From positions 1-55,580 of the forward strand of contig JAVBRO010000004.1 in assembly GCA_031547885.1 (NCBI GenBank): DNA of 55,580 nt, given 5' to 3'. Source of the stretch: UBA940 sp031547885. GTDB taxonomy: Bacteria; Bacteroidota; Bacteroidia; Bacteroidales; Rikenellaceae. Both the position numbers and the translations under genes were made by a program. Below, one piece after another: positions 1 through 8,273 of the stretch. Below the pieces are notes generated by a model. The model was not told the DNA's origin. It worked only from the letters and a program-made list of their open reading frames with translations, and did not search any database. Numbering within the stretch: the first letter of the stretch is position 1; every line of letters begins with the position of its first letter.

Positions 1-3
1 ATT

Positions 4-348
4 ATGCCACGTTCAGTAAATGCAGTAGCATCAAGGGCAAGACGGAAAAAAGTTTTAAAACTTGCCAAAGGTAACTTTGGTTCAAGGGGAAACGTTTGGA
101 CTGTAGCCAAAAACACGGTTGAAAAGGGGTTGACTTACGCCTACCGCGACCGCAAAAACAAAAAGAGGACGTTCCGCAGCCTGTGGATCCAGCGTATCAA
201 CGCCGGCGCACGCGCAAACGGACTCACCTATTCGGAACTTATGGGCAAACTCAACGCAAAGGGCATCGACCTCAACCGCAAGGTGCTGGCCGACCTGGCG
301 ATGAACCACCCCAAGGCATTCGAAGCCGTAGTTAAAAAGGTAAAATAG
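4..348 (+). CDS. rplT: 50S ribosomal protein L20
   Basis: The 114-residue protein has the normal L20 length and the typical basic N-terminus (MPRSVNAVASRARRKKVLK) followed by the conserved YAYRDRKNKKRTFRSLWIQRINA region. L20 binds 23S rRNA early in assembly of the large subunit. It normally follows infC and rpmI, which would lie to the left of the window. A hairpin terminator lies about 40 bases after the stop, so this is probably the last gene of that operon. The identification is secure. Confidence 0.98.
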   Translation: MPRSVNAVASRARRKKVLKLAKGNFGSRGNVWTVAKNTVEKGLTYAYRDRKNKKRTFRSLWIQRINAGARANGLTYSELMGKLNAKGIDLNRKVLADLAMNHPKAFEAVVKKVK

Positions 349-390
349 CGGCAACGGCCGCAGCGAGTTATATCAGCCCGCTAAAAGCAG

Positions 391-419
391 AGCCGTCCTT
401 GCGAAAGGGCGGCTTTTTT
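391..419 (+). terminator. Rho-independent terminator after rplT
   Basis: GCCGTCC and its complement GGGCGGC form a GC-rich stem around a short loop, followed directly by a run of six T. It separates rplT from pfkA. Confidence 0.85.
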
Positions 420-480
420 GTTTGGCTCGCTTTTTGTTTTTAAATTTTCTTAAAAATACATCTGATATCCGGAAAATAGC

Positions 481-488
481 TATCTTTG
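481..488 (+). promoter_or_regulatory. -7 promoter element of pfkA
   Basis: TATCTTTG matches the Bacteroidetes -7 consensus TAnnTTTG and lies 27 bases before the pfkA start. No convincing -33 TTTG is visible at the usual distance. Confidence 0.55.
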
Positions 489-515
489 TTACTGTTTTAA
501 ATTGCAAGGAAGTTT

Positions 516-1496
516 ATGAAAACAATCAAATGCGTGGGCATTCTCACTTCGGGCGGCGACTCGCCAGGGATGAACGCCGCTATCCGTGCCGTAACCCGCA
601 CGGCGATCCACAATGGCATCAGGGTCAAAGGCATAATGAGGGGCTACAAGGGCCTCATCACCGACGAGATAGTCGAATTCAAGACCAACAACGTCAGCAA
701 CATCATACAGCAGGGCGGAACGATCCTCAAAACCGCCCGTTCAAAGGAGTTCCAGACCAAAGAGGGCCGCAAACAGGCATACGAGAATATGCAGAAGCAC
801 AAGATCGACGCGCTCGTTGTGATCGGCGGCGACGGTTCGCTGACGGGTGCGCGCATTTTCGCGGCCGAATACGACATTCCGATCGTCGGCATTCCGGGTA
901 CTATCGACAACGACCTCTACGGCACCGACACAACCATAGGCTACGACACCGCGCTCAACACGATAGTGTGGGCCGTCGACCGCCTGCGCGACACGGCATC
1001 CTCGCACGAACGCCTTTTCTTCGTCGAGGTGATGGGCCGCAATGCCGGTTTCCTCGCGCTGAACGGGGCCATCGCAACCGGTGCCGAAGCCGCCATCATA
1101 CCCGAGATCGCCACCGAGGTGGACCAGTTGGCCGACCTGATCGAGAACGGCTTCCGCAAGGACAAGAACAGCAGCATCGTGCTTGTTGCTGAAAGCGAGA
1201 TTACGGGCGGAGCGATGGGCATGGCCGAGCGCGTTAAGAAGGAGTATCCGCAGTTCGACAGCCGCGTTACCATCCTGGGACACATACAGCGCGGCGGTTC
1301 GCCCACCGCGAGCGACCGCATACTTGCAAGCCGCATGGGTGAAGCCGCGATCTGCGCACTGCTCGACGGACAGCGCAATATCATGATCGGCATCGACAAT
1401 GACCAACTGGTCCACGTACCGTTCTCGCAGGCCATCCGCGACGACAAGCAGATCGACCGCGCGCTTTTGAACACGGTTAAGATTCTTTCCATATAA
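516..1496 (+). CDS. pfkA: ATP-dependent 6-phosphofructokinase
   Basis: This 326-residue enzyme phosphorylates fructose 6-phosphate at the committed step of glycolysis. The N-terminal GILTSGGDSPGMNAAIR nucleotide loop is present. GGDGS (residues 104-108) is the signature of ATP rather than pyrophosphate users. GIPGTIDND carries the catalytic Asp near residue 131, and MGRNAGFLAL and HIQRGGSPTASDR are the substrate-site motifs. Length equals that of bacterial PfkA. The start is supported by the -7 element 27 bases upstream. It appears monocistronic, with a dispersed repeat following it. Confidence 0.97.
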   Translation: MKTIKCVGILTSGGDSPGMNAAIRAVTRTAIHNGIRVKGIMRGYKGLITDEIVEFKTNNVSNIIQQGGTILKTARSKEFQTKEGRKQAYENMQKHKIDALVVIGGDGSLTGARIFAAEYDIPIVGIPGTIDNDLYGTDTTIGYDTALNTIVWAVDRLRDTASSHERLFFVEVMGRNAGFLALNGAIATGAEAAIIPEIATEVDQLADLIENGFRKDKNSSIVLVAESEITGGAMGMAERVKKEYPQFDSRVTILGHIQRGGSPTASDRILASRMGEAAICALLDGQRNIMIGIDNDQLVHVPFSQAIRDDKQIDRALLNTVKILSI

Positions 1497-1507
1497 AGAC
1501 AATTTAA

Positions 1508-1680
1508 TGTCATCCCGAGCGAGCCGAAACCATAAAGATATATCGAGTTGTCCGCTGACTTTCGGCGACGAGGGAACTACCGTATAGTTAACATTTAAAT
1601 TGTAATATAGATTCCTCGTCGTCAGATAGTAGCTCTTGGCTCTTTATAATCCGACTTGATCTGACTCGCTCGGAATGACA
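1508..1680. repeat. Dispersed hairpin repeat, long form, copy 1
   Basis: This 173-bp intergenic element begins TGTCATCCCGAGCGAG and ends with the near-complement CTCGCTCGGAATGACA. It has an inner pair, GGCGACGAGGGA and GATTCCTCGTCG, that can also pair. Related copies lie at about 7707-7889, 18497-18680 and 29585-29672, with a half copy at 22948-22990. Confidence 0.85.
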
Positions 1681-1706
1681 GTCGTAACGACAATATTATA
1701 ATCAAT

Positions 1707-2255
1707 ATGGATATAGCGCAGCAGAAACGCAGCGAAAATGTCGCGGAATATGTCATCTACATCTGGCAGTTGGAGGACCTTCTGCGCGCCATGCAGTTCA
1801 GTCCCGAAGCGGTCTTCACTGCCCTGGTGGCTCCGCGCGACGCCAGCGACAAGTGGAAACTCGCGGCTCTGGAGTGGTATATGGATATCGCCGATCTGTT
1901 GCAGAAAGAGGGCAAGGAGGGGTCGGGGCATCTCGATCACACGCTGCACATCATCGCCGATGTGAATGACCTGCACATGACGCTGATGCAGCAGCCCGCA
2001 GGGAAAGAGTACCGTGAACTTTTCGCGAGTCTGGCCCCGGAACTTCCGCGCCTGCGGGAGATGCTGGGCAAGGATGTCAGCGACATCGAACTTGCTTTCC
2101 GCGCGCTCTACGCCGCGATGCTCTATCGTATGAAAGGGGAAAAGAGTGCGGTCGCCGACGATGTGACGGCGCTGATCTCACCTGTCATCGCGCACCTCGC
2201 CGAAATATTCCACAAGGTCGAGCGCGGGGAAATCGATATTTATAAATCAGAATAA
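1707..2255 (+). CDS. DUF4924-like protein
   Basis: A 182-residue soluble, largely helical acidic protein with no signal peptide or membrane segment. The N-terminal block MDIAQQKRSENVAEYVIYIWQLED resembles the Bacteroidetes-specific DUF4924 family as I remember it; function is unknown. It is followed after one base by a small membrane protein gene, so the two are probably cotranscribed. It begins just after the repeat element at 1508-1680. Confidence 0.7.
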   Translation: MDIAQQKRSENVAEYVIYIWQLEDLLRAMQFSPEAVFTALVAPRDASDKWKLAALEWYMDIADLLQKEGKEGSGHLDHTLHIIADVNDLHMTLMQQPAGKEYRELFASLAPELPRLREMLGKDVSDIELAFRALYAAMLYRMKGEKSAVADDVTALISPVIAHLAEIFHKVERGEIDIYKSE

Positions 2256-2256
2256 T

Positions 2257-2559
2257 ATGAAAATGCCGAATCCTCTTAAAAGCGTTCTGATCGTATTCGG
2301 AATTATGATGGTTGTATATATAGTTCTGACGATCATACAGCAATCGCTTCATTCCGAACCGATCGCTACTGCAATGACGATGAATATATATATAGGAACG
2401 CCTTTCATGCTTGCGGCATTTATTGTTAGTGCATTATTAAACAGGGAATGGGTAAAGAGACACAAAGGCCTGACAATATATATGTCTATAGTGCTAGTGG
2501 CCCTTTGCGTTTTTGTGTTTACAACAGATTACGGTCTTTTCAAGCTGATGTATTTATGA
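2257..2559 (+). CDS. Small inner-membrane protein, three helices
   Basis: A 100-residue protein with three predicted membrane segments (about residues 9-28, 44-64 and 74-98) separated by short polar loops. The start ATG is one base after the stop of the DUF4924-like gene, indicating translational coupling. It is AT-richer than its neighbours. I do not recognise the family. A strong terminator follows immediately. Confidence 0.7.
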   Translation: MKMPNPLKSVLIVFGIMMVVYIVLTIIQQSLHSEPIATAMTMNIYIGTPFMLAAFIVSALLNREWVKRHKGLTIYMSIVLVALCVFVFTTDYGLFKLMYL

Positions 2560-2565
2560 TAATTA

Positions 2566-2590
2566 AAAACGCCTGTCGCCAGGCGTTTTT
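2566..2590. terminator. Bidirectional terminator
   Basis: ACGCCTG-TCGC-CAGGCGT is flanked by AAAAA on the left and TTTTT on the right. It can therefore stop transcription from both the plus-strand small membrane gene and the minus-strand flavodiiron gene, which converge here. Confidence 0.88.
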
Positions 2591-2593
2591 GTT

Positions 2594-3778
2594 TTACAGC
2601 TTTGCGGCGATGGCTTTTGCGAGTTCTGCGCAGGCTGCGGTCTTCTCGGGCGAGTAGCCCTGTTTGACCTCTATCGGCGGAGCGGACATTTCCCAGCCGG
2701 TGCGCCCGGCGAATTCAGTCAGTTTTTTCACGGCCGTTCCCACCCACGAAAATCCTCCGAAACATCCGAAAACCCGCTTCGGGATGCCGCGGAGTTCGAT
2801 GTCGTCGAGCAGGGTCTGCACCTCGGGAAAAAGCTCGGTGTTGTAGGTCGGACTGCCGATCACGACCGCGCCGTATTTGAAAATATCGCGCAGCACGTAT
2901 GAGATGTGCGAAGTGGTCAGGTTGTGCATAACGATATTTTTAACCCCCAGTGACGCGAGTTCCCGCGCCAGCCGTTCGGCGGTCTGCTCGGTGTTGCCAT
3001 ACATGCTGCCGTAGGCGATCACAACACCCTTTTCCAGAGGTTCGTAACGGCTCATGCGGTCGTAGAGGCCGACGACTTTCGCGATCTCGTTTTTCCACAC
3101 CGGACCGTGCGTCGGGCAGAGAATTTCGACATCCAACTGCGCGAATTTCCGCAGCGCCTTCTGTACCGGACCTCCGTATTTGCCGACGATATTGGAGTAG
3201 TAGCGCACCATTTCGTCCCAGTAGCGCGACGGGTCTAACTGCTGGTCGGTCACGCCGCCGTCCAATGCGCCGAAAGTGCCGAAAGCGTCGCCCGTGAAGG
3301 CGAGTTTATGCTGCCGGCAGTAGGTGACCATCGTTTCGGGCCAGTGCACCATAGGGATCATAAAGAAACAGAGCTCGCGCGCGCCCAGTGAAATGGTATC
3401 GCCCTCGCACACTGTCAGAGTATTGCCAGTGATGCCGTAAAAGCCCTCGACCATCTGCAGGGTCTTGGGGTTGCCTACGATCGTAATATCGGGATAAGCC
3501 TGGCGGATAGCGTTAATCGAAGCTGAATGGTCGGGCTCCATATGATTGATGACCAGATAATCAACCTTACGGTCACCGATCACTTCGCGGATGCTTCCCA
3601 GCAGACGCTCTGTGTAGCATGCGTCGATGGTGTCCACAAGCGCTATCTTTTCGTCCTCAATGAGGTATGTGTTGTAGGAAACCCCCTGCGGCAGCGGCCA
3701 AAGCCCCTCGAAACGGTATTTCAGGCGGTCGTTGACGCCGACATAATGGATTCCGGGAACGATTTCTGTAACTTTCAT
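2594..3778 (-). CDS. Flavodiiron protein (A-type flavoprotein)
   Basis: A 394-residue cytosolic protein that probably reduces O2 to water or NO to N2O at a diiron centre next to FMN. The N-terminal metallo-beta-lactamase domain has the iron motif HMEPDH (H79, E81, D83, H84), a His in MVHWPETM, an Asp in FTGDAFGTFG and a late His in CPTHGPVW. A C-terminal flavodoxin domain (from about 250) starts AYGSMYGNTEQTAE. No rubredoxin domain is fused, so an external electron donor is needed. The gene overlaps purM by ATGA, so it is cotranscribed and translationally coupled with it. Whether O2 or NO is the physiological substrate cannot be read from sequence. Confidence 0.92.
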   Translation of the reverse strand: MKVTEIVPGIHYVGVNDRLKYRFEGLWPLPQGVSYNTYLIEDEKIALVDTIDACYTERLLGSIREVIGDRKVDYLVINHMEPDHSASINAIRQAYPDITIVGNPKTLQMVEGFYGITGNTLTVCEGDTISLGARELCFFMIPMVHWPETMVTYCRQHKLAFTGDAFGTFGALDGGVTDQQLDPSRYWDEMVRYYSNIVGKYGGPVQKALRKFAQLDVEILCPTHGPVWKNEIAKVVGLYDRMSRYEPLEKGVVIAYGSMYGNTEQTAERLARELASLGVKNIVMHNLTTSHISYVLRDIFKYGAVVIGSPTYNTELFPEVQTLLDDIELRGIPKRVFGCFGGFSWVGTAVKKLTEFAGRTGWEMSAPPIEVKQGYSPEKTAACAELAKAIAAKL

Positions 3779-4950
3779 TTTGTATATATAAATTCCTGAT
3801 TATTAGCTTTTATCGTCACCTGCGGACGGTCGGACGGCTCCACCCTGCCGACTATGCGGGCGTCGATCCCGAACGACTGCGACACGGCTATGATATCTGC
3901 CGCAATGCTTTGGTCGACATACAGTTCCATGCGGTGGCCCATATTGAAGACTTTGTACATTTCACGCCAATCCGTGCCGCTCTGCTTCTGTATCAGACTT
4001 AACAGCAGCGGAGTGTCGAACAGGTTGTCTTTCACGACGTGCAGGTCGCCGATGAAGTGCAGTATTTTGGTCTGCCCTCCCCCGCTGCAATGCACCATGC
4101 CGTGGATACCGCTGCGGTATTCGTCGAGTATCCGTTTAACGACAGGGGCATATGTGCGCGTGGGCGAAAGCACCAGCCTGCCCGCGTCGAGCGGACACCC
4201 TGGAATATGGTCGGTCAGTTTGTAACCGCCCGAATATGCAAGATATGCGGGAATGGCCGTGTCATAGCTTTCAGGATATTTTTCGGCCAGGTAGTGAGCG
4301 AAAACGTCGTGGCGAGCGGACGTCAGCCCGTTGCTGCCCATTCCGCCGTTGTATCCGGTTTCATACGTAGCCTGCCCGAACGACGCCAGTCCCACTATCA
4401 CGTCGCCCGCCTTGATATTGGCATTGTCGACGACCTCCGCACGGTTCATACGCGCCGTGACGGTGCTGTCGACTATGATCGTCCGCACCAGGTCGCCCAC
4501 GTCGGCCGTCTCGCCGCCCGTAGAGATGATGTTCACCCCGAAGTCGCGCATCGACTGCAGAAACTCTTCGGTGCCGTTGATTATGGCCGAAATGACCTCG
4601 CCGGGAATGAGCCGTTTGTTGCGGCCTATGGTCGACGAAAGCAGGATGTTGTCCACCGCGCCCACGCACAGCAGGTCGTCGGTATTCATCACCACGGCGT
4701 CCTGCGCGATGCCTTTCCAGACGTTCAGGTCGCCCGTCTCGCGCCAGTACATGTAGGCCAGCGACGATTTGGTCCCGGCTCCGTCGGCATGCATGATGAG
4801 GCACGAGGCCGGATCACCCGAAAGCAGGTCGGGGATAATCTTGCAGAAGGCTTTGGGATACAGCCCCTTATCGACGTTCTTTATCGCCGCGTGGACATCT
4901 TCCTTGTCGGACGAGACGCCCCGCTGCATATATCTCGAAATTTCGGTCAT
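3775..4950 (-). CDS. purM: Phosphoribosylformylglycinamidine cyclo-ligase (AIR synthetase)
   Basis: The 391-residue protein closes the imidazole ring to form AIR in de novo purine synthesis, using ATP. It has the PurM N-terminal region (GVSSDKEDVHAAIKNVDKG), the metal and nucleotide loop around MHADGAGTKSSLAYMYW, the MNTDDLLCVGA stretch, a GGETADVGDLVRT motif and a C-terminal AIRS domain with GMVHCSGGGQTKILHF. It is slightly longer than E. coli PurM (about 345), as I recall for Bacteroidetes homologues. Its stop overlaps the start of the flavodiiron gene by four bases. That pairing of purine synthesis and O2/NO detoxification is unexpected and may be only an operon accident. Confidence 0.9.
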   Translation of the reverse strand: MTEISRYMQRGVSSDKEDVHAAIKNVDKGLYPKAFCKIIPDLLSGDPASCLIMHADGAGTKSSLAYMYWRETGDLNVWKGIAQDAVVMNTDDLLCVGAVDNILLSSTIGRNKRLIPGEVISAIINGTEEFLQSMRDFGVNIISTGGETADVGDLVRTIIVDSTVTARMNRAEVVDNANIKAGDVIVGLASFGQATYETGYNGGMGSNGLTSARHDVFAHYLAEKYPESYDTAIPAYLAYSGGYKLTDHIPGCPLDAGRLVLSPTRTYAPVVKRILDEYRSGIHGMVHCSGGGQTKILHFIGDLHVVKDNLFDTPLLLSLIQKQSGTDWREMYKVFNMGHRMELYVDQSIAADIIAVSQSFGIDARIVGRVEPSDRPQVTIKANNQEFIYTK

Positions 4951-4962
4951 ATCGTGGTCTAT

Positions 4963-5391
4963 TTATTCAACAGGGGGCGTCGGCACAACTCCATTCTCGT
5001 CGGTGCCGCTCTGAGTAACTGTAATAACGAAGATAACATCTTTTTCTCTCTCCCGGCTGAAGGTAATTTTCGCTACACGGTCCTCGCCGGTATAATTTTC
5101 TTTCAATTCGACAGCCAATGGAAACGTACCCTTGCCGTCGCCGGACCTCTCGCTGCCGTCGATAAGCAACCGCATCCAATCGGCGTTGTCCGCCGTAGTG
5201 GGTTGCAGTTCAGTGACGGTGACCGTCCAATCGTATTTTGCACTGAACACGGCACCGAAAAGTTCGGTTTCGTCGGCGTAGGCGTTTTCCAGAACGTTCG
5301 ATGCGAGAAGAGAAAAGTCACCGCCATCGTCATCGCACGAAACAAAACCGGTCAAACCGACTAAAGCTATCAGCACTAAAAACTTTTTCAT
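4963..5391 (-). CDS. Lipoprotein with BACON-like domain
   Basis: A 142-residue lipoprotein: a type II signal peptide ends at the lipobox with Cys19 (GFVSC), followed by an acidic DDDGGD stretch. The rest is a single beta-rich domain with YDWTVTVTE, WMRLL and a final VIFVITVTQSG strand. These are typical of BACON or related immunoglobulin-like domains common in Bacteroidetes surface proteins. It probably sits in the envelope. It ends 12 bases before purM starts and may lead that operon. A specific role is not evident. Confidence 0.75.
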   Translation of the reverse strand: MKKFLVLIALVGLTGFVSCDDDGGDFSLLASNVLENAYADETELFGAVFSAKYDWTVTVTELQPTTADNADWMRLLIDGSERSGDGKGTFPLAVELKENYTGEDRVAKITFSREREKDVIFVITVTQSGTDENGVVPTPPVE

Positions 5392-5440
5392 ACTGTTTGT
5401 TTTTGATCATGCAAAAGTAAGCAATTTGCTTTAAAAAACC

Positions 5441-5448
5441 TACCTTTG
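5441..5448 (+). promoter_or_regulatory. -7 promoter element of ruvB
   Basis: TACCTTTG fits TAnnTTTG and ends only five bases before the ruvB ATG, implying a very short or absent 5' leader. Confidence 0.55.
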
Positions 5449-5453
5449 CGTTC

Positions 5454-6467
5454 ATGGCAGCCGACAGGATCATACGCAACGGAGACAGCGACCTCGAATT
5501 CGAGAACAGGATACGCCCGCAGGAACTGGGCAGCTTCAACGGTCAGGAGAAGATCGTCGATAACCTGCGCGTCTTTATCAAAGCGGCCCTGATGCGCGGC
5601 GAATCGCTCGACCATGTGCTGCTGCACGGGCCTCCGGGACTCGGCAAGACCACCCTCGCGAACATCATCTCCAACGAGATGAACACCTCGATGAAGGTCA
5701 CTTCGGGACCGGTTCTCGACAAACCGGGCGACCTTGCCGGCCTGTTGACCAACCTCAACCCGGGCGACGTGCTTTTCATCGACGAGATCCACCGCCTCAG
5801 CCCCATCATCGAGGAGTATCTATATTCGGCGATGGAGGATTACAAGATCGACATCGTGCTCGACAAAGGTCCCTCGGCGCGCTCCATACAGATAGAGCTG
5901 AATCCTTTCACGCTGATCGGCGCCACTACGCGCAGCGGCCTTCTGACCTCGCCCCTGCGTGCCCGTTTCGGCATCACCTGCCATTTGGAATACTACGACG
6001 CTCCGGTGCTCGCGGGCATCGTGAAGCGTTCGGCGGGGATTCTCGGCATCGGCATCGACGACCGCGCAGCCGGTGAGATCGCCCTGCGCAGCCGCGGGAC
6101 ACCCCGTATCGCCAATTCTCTCCTGCGCCGCGTGCGCGATTTCGCCATGGTGAAGGGCGAAGGGCATATCGATCTCGAAATAACCCGCCACGCGCTGGGC
6201 GCTCTCAATATCGACATCCGCGGGCTCGACCAGATGGATAACAAAATACTTTCGGCCATCATACAAAAATTCCGCGGCGGACCGGTTGGGATCAATACTA
6301 TCGCCACGGCCGTCGGCGAGGAGCCGGGCACCATCGAAGAGGTCTACGAGCCGTTCCTGATAAAGGAGGGTTTCCTGAAACGCACCCCGCGCGGGCGCGA
6401 AGCCACCGATCTTGCCTACAAACACCTCGGAATATCACGTTTCCCGGAGGATAATTCATTATTTTAA
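5454..6467 (+). CDS. ruvB: Holliday junction branch migration ATPase RuvB
   Basis: The 337-residue AAA+ motor drives RuvA-bound Holliday junctions during recombination and repair. The Walker A motif GPPGLGKT lies at residues 59-66 and Walker B is VLFIDEIHRL. TLIGATTRSGLLTSPLRARFG carries sensor 1 and the arginine finger. The C-terminal winged helix contains GGPVGINTIATAVGEEPGTIEEVYEPFLI. All RuvB landmarks are intact and length is normal. ruvA and ruvC are not nearby. The start choice is supported by the adjacent promoter element, which would make the mRNA nearly leaderless. Confidence 0.97.
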   Translation: MAADRIIRNGDSDLEFENRIRPQELGSFNGQEKIVDNLRVFIKAALMRGESLDHVLLHGPPGLGKTTLANIISNEMNTSMKVTSGPVLDKPGDLAGLLTNLNPGDVLFIDEIHRLSPIIEEYLYSAMEDYKIDIVLDKGPSARSIQIELNPFTLIGATTRSGLLTSPLRARFGITCHLEYYDAPVLAGIVKRSAGILGIGIDDRAAGEIALRSRGTPRIANSLLRRVRDFAMVKGEGHIDLEITRHALGALNIDIRGLDQMDNKILSAIIQKFRGGPVGINTIATAVGEEPGTIEEVYEPFLIKEGFLKRTPRGREATDLAYKHLGISRFPEDNSLF

Positions 6468-6470
6468 GCA

Positions 6471-6490
6471 TTCTTAAAAAATTTTAAGAA
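6471..6490 (+). terminator. AT-rich hairpin after ruvB
   Basis: TTCTTAAAA and TTTTAAGAA are perfect complements separated by two bases, starting four bases after the ruvB stop. Stem strength is low and no long T run follows, so terminator function is plausible but uncertain. Confidence 0.4.
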
Positions 6491-6498
6491 AAGTTTTT

Positions 6499-6521
6499 TA
6501 TATTTGTGAAAAGTCACAAAT
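6499..6521 (+). promoter_or_regulatory. asnA promoter -7 element overlapped by a palindrome
   Basis: TATATTTG (6499-6506) matches the Bacteroidetes -7 consensus. A perfect 8-bp inverted repeat, ATTTGTGA (6502-6509) and TCACAAAT (6514-6521) with a 4-base spacer, overlaps it and the expected transcription start. This is where a repressor would bind. Confidence 0.6.
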
Positions 6522-6536
6522 TTAATACTTGTTGCC

Positions 6537-7571
6537 ATGCCGCTTTTTATCCCGAAAGATTACACCGCCAAACTCGCTCCCGAGACGATGGAGCAGGCGA
6601 TCGATTACCTCAAACAGATTTTTCCGGGCATCCTGTCGCGCGAACTGCGTCTGCGCCGCGTCACCGCCCCGCTTTTCGTGCTTTCCGGAACCGGCATAAA
6701 CGACGACCTGAACGGTGTGGAACGCGCGGTTTCGTTCCCCATAAAGGATATGGGCGACCGCCGCGCCGAGGTGGTGCATTCGCTCGCAAAATGGAAACGC
6801 ATGAAGCTGGCGGCTTACAGGATCAATCCCGGATATGGTCTCTACACCGATATGAACGCTATCCGCGCCGACGAGGAGTTGGATAACATACACTCGCTCT
6901 ACGTCGACCAGTGGGACTGGGAACGTACCATGAGGCCCGAAGAACGCAACATCGATTTCCTGAAAGATACGGTCCGCAAGATATACGACGCGATGCGCGA
7001 GGTCGAGGAGGAAGTTTACGACCTTTTCCCCCACATCACCCCGCTGCTGCCCGACGAGATAACTTTCATCCAGTCGGAAGATCTGCTGAAGCAGTATCCC
7101 GATCTCACACCGAAAGAGCGCGAAAACGCCGCGGCAAAAGAATACGGCGCCGTGTTTATAATAGGTATAGGACACGAGCTTTCGCACGGCGAAAAGCACG
7201 ACGGACGCGCCCCCGACTACGACGACTGGAGCACCCCCACGCCCGGCGGATACTACGGCCTCAACGGCGACATCATAGTCTGGAACCCGATCCTGGAGAA
7301 CGCTTTCGAACTTTCGAGCATGGGCATCCGCGTGGATAAAGAGGCATTGGAACGCCAGTTGAAGATATGCAAATGCGAAGAGCGGAAAGGGATGGAGTTC
7401 CATAAGGCGCTTCTCGAAGGGAAGCTTCCGCTATCGATCGGCGGCGGCATCGGCCAGTCGAGGCTCTGCATGTTCTATCTGCGCTGCGCCCACATCGGCG
7501 AGGTCCAGGTCAGCATGTGGCCCGAAGGACAGATAAAAGAGTGCGCCGCACACGGGATTTATCTGAAATAA
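6537..7571 (+). CDS. asnA: Aspartate-ammonia ligase (asparagine synthetase A)
   Basis: A 344-residue cytosolic enzyme that makes asparagine from aspartate, ammonia and ATP. It follows the AsnA pattern throughout: FPIKDMGDRRAEVVHSLAKWKR, LYVDQWDWE, PDYDDWSTPTPGGYYGLNGD, VWNPILENAFELSSMGIRVD and SIGGGIGQSRLCM. These form the class II aminoacyl-tRNA-synthetase-like active site. Length is close to the E. coli protein (330). It is ammonia-dependent and unrelated to glutamine-using AsnB. The palindrome over its promoter suggests specific control. A terminator follows the stop. Confidence 0.96.
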   Translation: MPLFIPKDYTAKLAPETMEQAIDYLKQIFPGILSRELRLRRVTAPLFVLSGTGINDDLNGVERAVSFPIKDMGDRRAEVVHSLAKWKRMKLAAYRINPGYGLYTDMNAIRADEELDNIHSLYVDQWDWERTMRPEERNIDFLKDTVRKIYDAMREVEEEVYDLFPHITPLLPDEITFIQSEDLLKQYPDLTPKERENAAAKEYGAVFIIGIGHELSHGEKHDGRAPDYDDWSTPTPGGYYGLNGDIIVWNPILENAFELSSMGIRVDKEALERQLKICKCEERKGMEFHKALLEGKLPLSIGGGIGQSRLCMFYLRCAHIGEVQVSMWPEGQIKECAAHGIYLK

Positions 7572-7586
7572 ACCGACTTAAACTGT

Positions 7587-7619
7587 AAAATCCCCGCGTC
7601 GACAGGTGCGGGGATTTTT
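7587..7619 (+). terminator. Terminator after asnA
   Basis: AAATCCCCGC and GCGGGGATTT form a strong stem followed by T residues, 15 bases after the asnA stop. Confidence 0.85.
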
Positions 7620-7889
7620 CATGCCATCCCGAGCGGCGGCAACGGCCGCGGCGGTATAACAGGAGCGTCACCGTGAGCCGAATGTTATGAAGTGAAATTA
7701 CAAACGGCCATCCCGAGCGAGTCTAAACCATGGAAGTTCGTCGAATTGTGAGCTGCCTTTCGGCGACGAGGGAACCATCATATAAATAAACCCGATTCAT
7801 TCTCTGGAATTATTTCGTAGATTCCTCGTCGTGCGATATCACCTCTCAGCCCGCGTCAGGTTTTCACTTCGCACTCGCTCGGAATGACA
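7620..7889. repeat. Dispersed hairpin repeat, long form, copy 2, plus a partial copy
   Basis: The main element runs from about 7707 (GCCATCCCGAGCGAG) to 7889 (CTCGCTCGGAATGACA). It has the same inner GGCGACGAGGGAAC and GATTCCTCGTCG pair as copy 1. Just before it, 7621-7635 repeats the left end (ATGCCATCCCGAGCG), suggesting a truncated second insertion. With the asnA terminator, this fills most of the 400-base gap before the ferredoxin gene. Confidence 0.8.
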
Positions 7890-7939
7890 TTTATTAATCA
7901 TTTTTGTATTTTTATAAAATATATTCGCGCATCGCCCGT

Positions 7940-7967
7940 CTACATTAGTAGAAACCACTTAATGTAG
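7940..7967 (+). promoter_or_regulatory. Inverted repeat upstream of the ferredoxin gene
   Basis: CTACATTA (7940-7947) and TAATGTAG (7960-7967) are perfect complements with a 12-base loop. They end six bases before the ATG. This could be an operator or an RNA hairpin close to the ribosome site. Confidence 0.4.
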
Positions 7968-7973
7968 AGGGAT

Positions 7974-8234
7974 ATGTTCGAGAGAAGGGTAAGGGAGGTA
8001 ACGGTAACGATCTCAAACGACAAATGCACCGGATGCGGAAAATGCGTGGATAAATGCCGCCACGGGGTGATGCACCTGCGCGCACGCGACGACAAACGGT
8101 GGGCATGGCACGCCTTCCCCGAAAAATGCACCGGCTGCGGACGCTGCGAAAAGGCCTGCATGAGCGACGCCATCATGATAATCGACGTCACGGGCGTGGC
8201 GATGGGAAACCCGCTGACGGATTACAGGGGCTAA
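7974..8234 (+). CDS. Small 2[4Fe-4S] ferredoxin
   Basis: An 86-residue protein with two complete CxxCxxCxxxC motifs: CTGCGKCVDKC (Cys18, 21, 24, 28) and CTGCGRCEKAC (Cys52, 55, 58, 62). Each is followed by a short hydrophobic stretch, as in bacterial dicluster ferredoxins. It should carry electrons in the cytosol. An unusually basic loop (ARDDKRWAWHAFPEK) separates the clusters. It lies 39 bases before a small membrane protein and upstream of an ECF-like sigma factor, all on the same strand, so it may belong to a stress-responsive unit. Confidence 0.88.
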   Translation: MFERRVREVTVTISNDKCTGCGKCVDKCRHGVMHLRARDDKRWAWHAFPEKCTGCGRCEKACMSDAIMIIDVTGVAMGNPLTDYRG

Positions 8235-8273
8235 AAAATCAACCAAAGAAGTCAAACATAAAATTTCAAGCAT

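Noticed and set aside
4039..5364. A 441-codon plus-strand frame
   Set aside because: It is the shadow of purM and the BACON-like lipoprotein, both of which have clear family motifs on the other strand.
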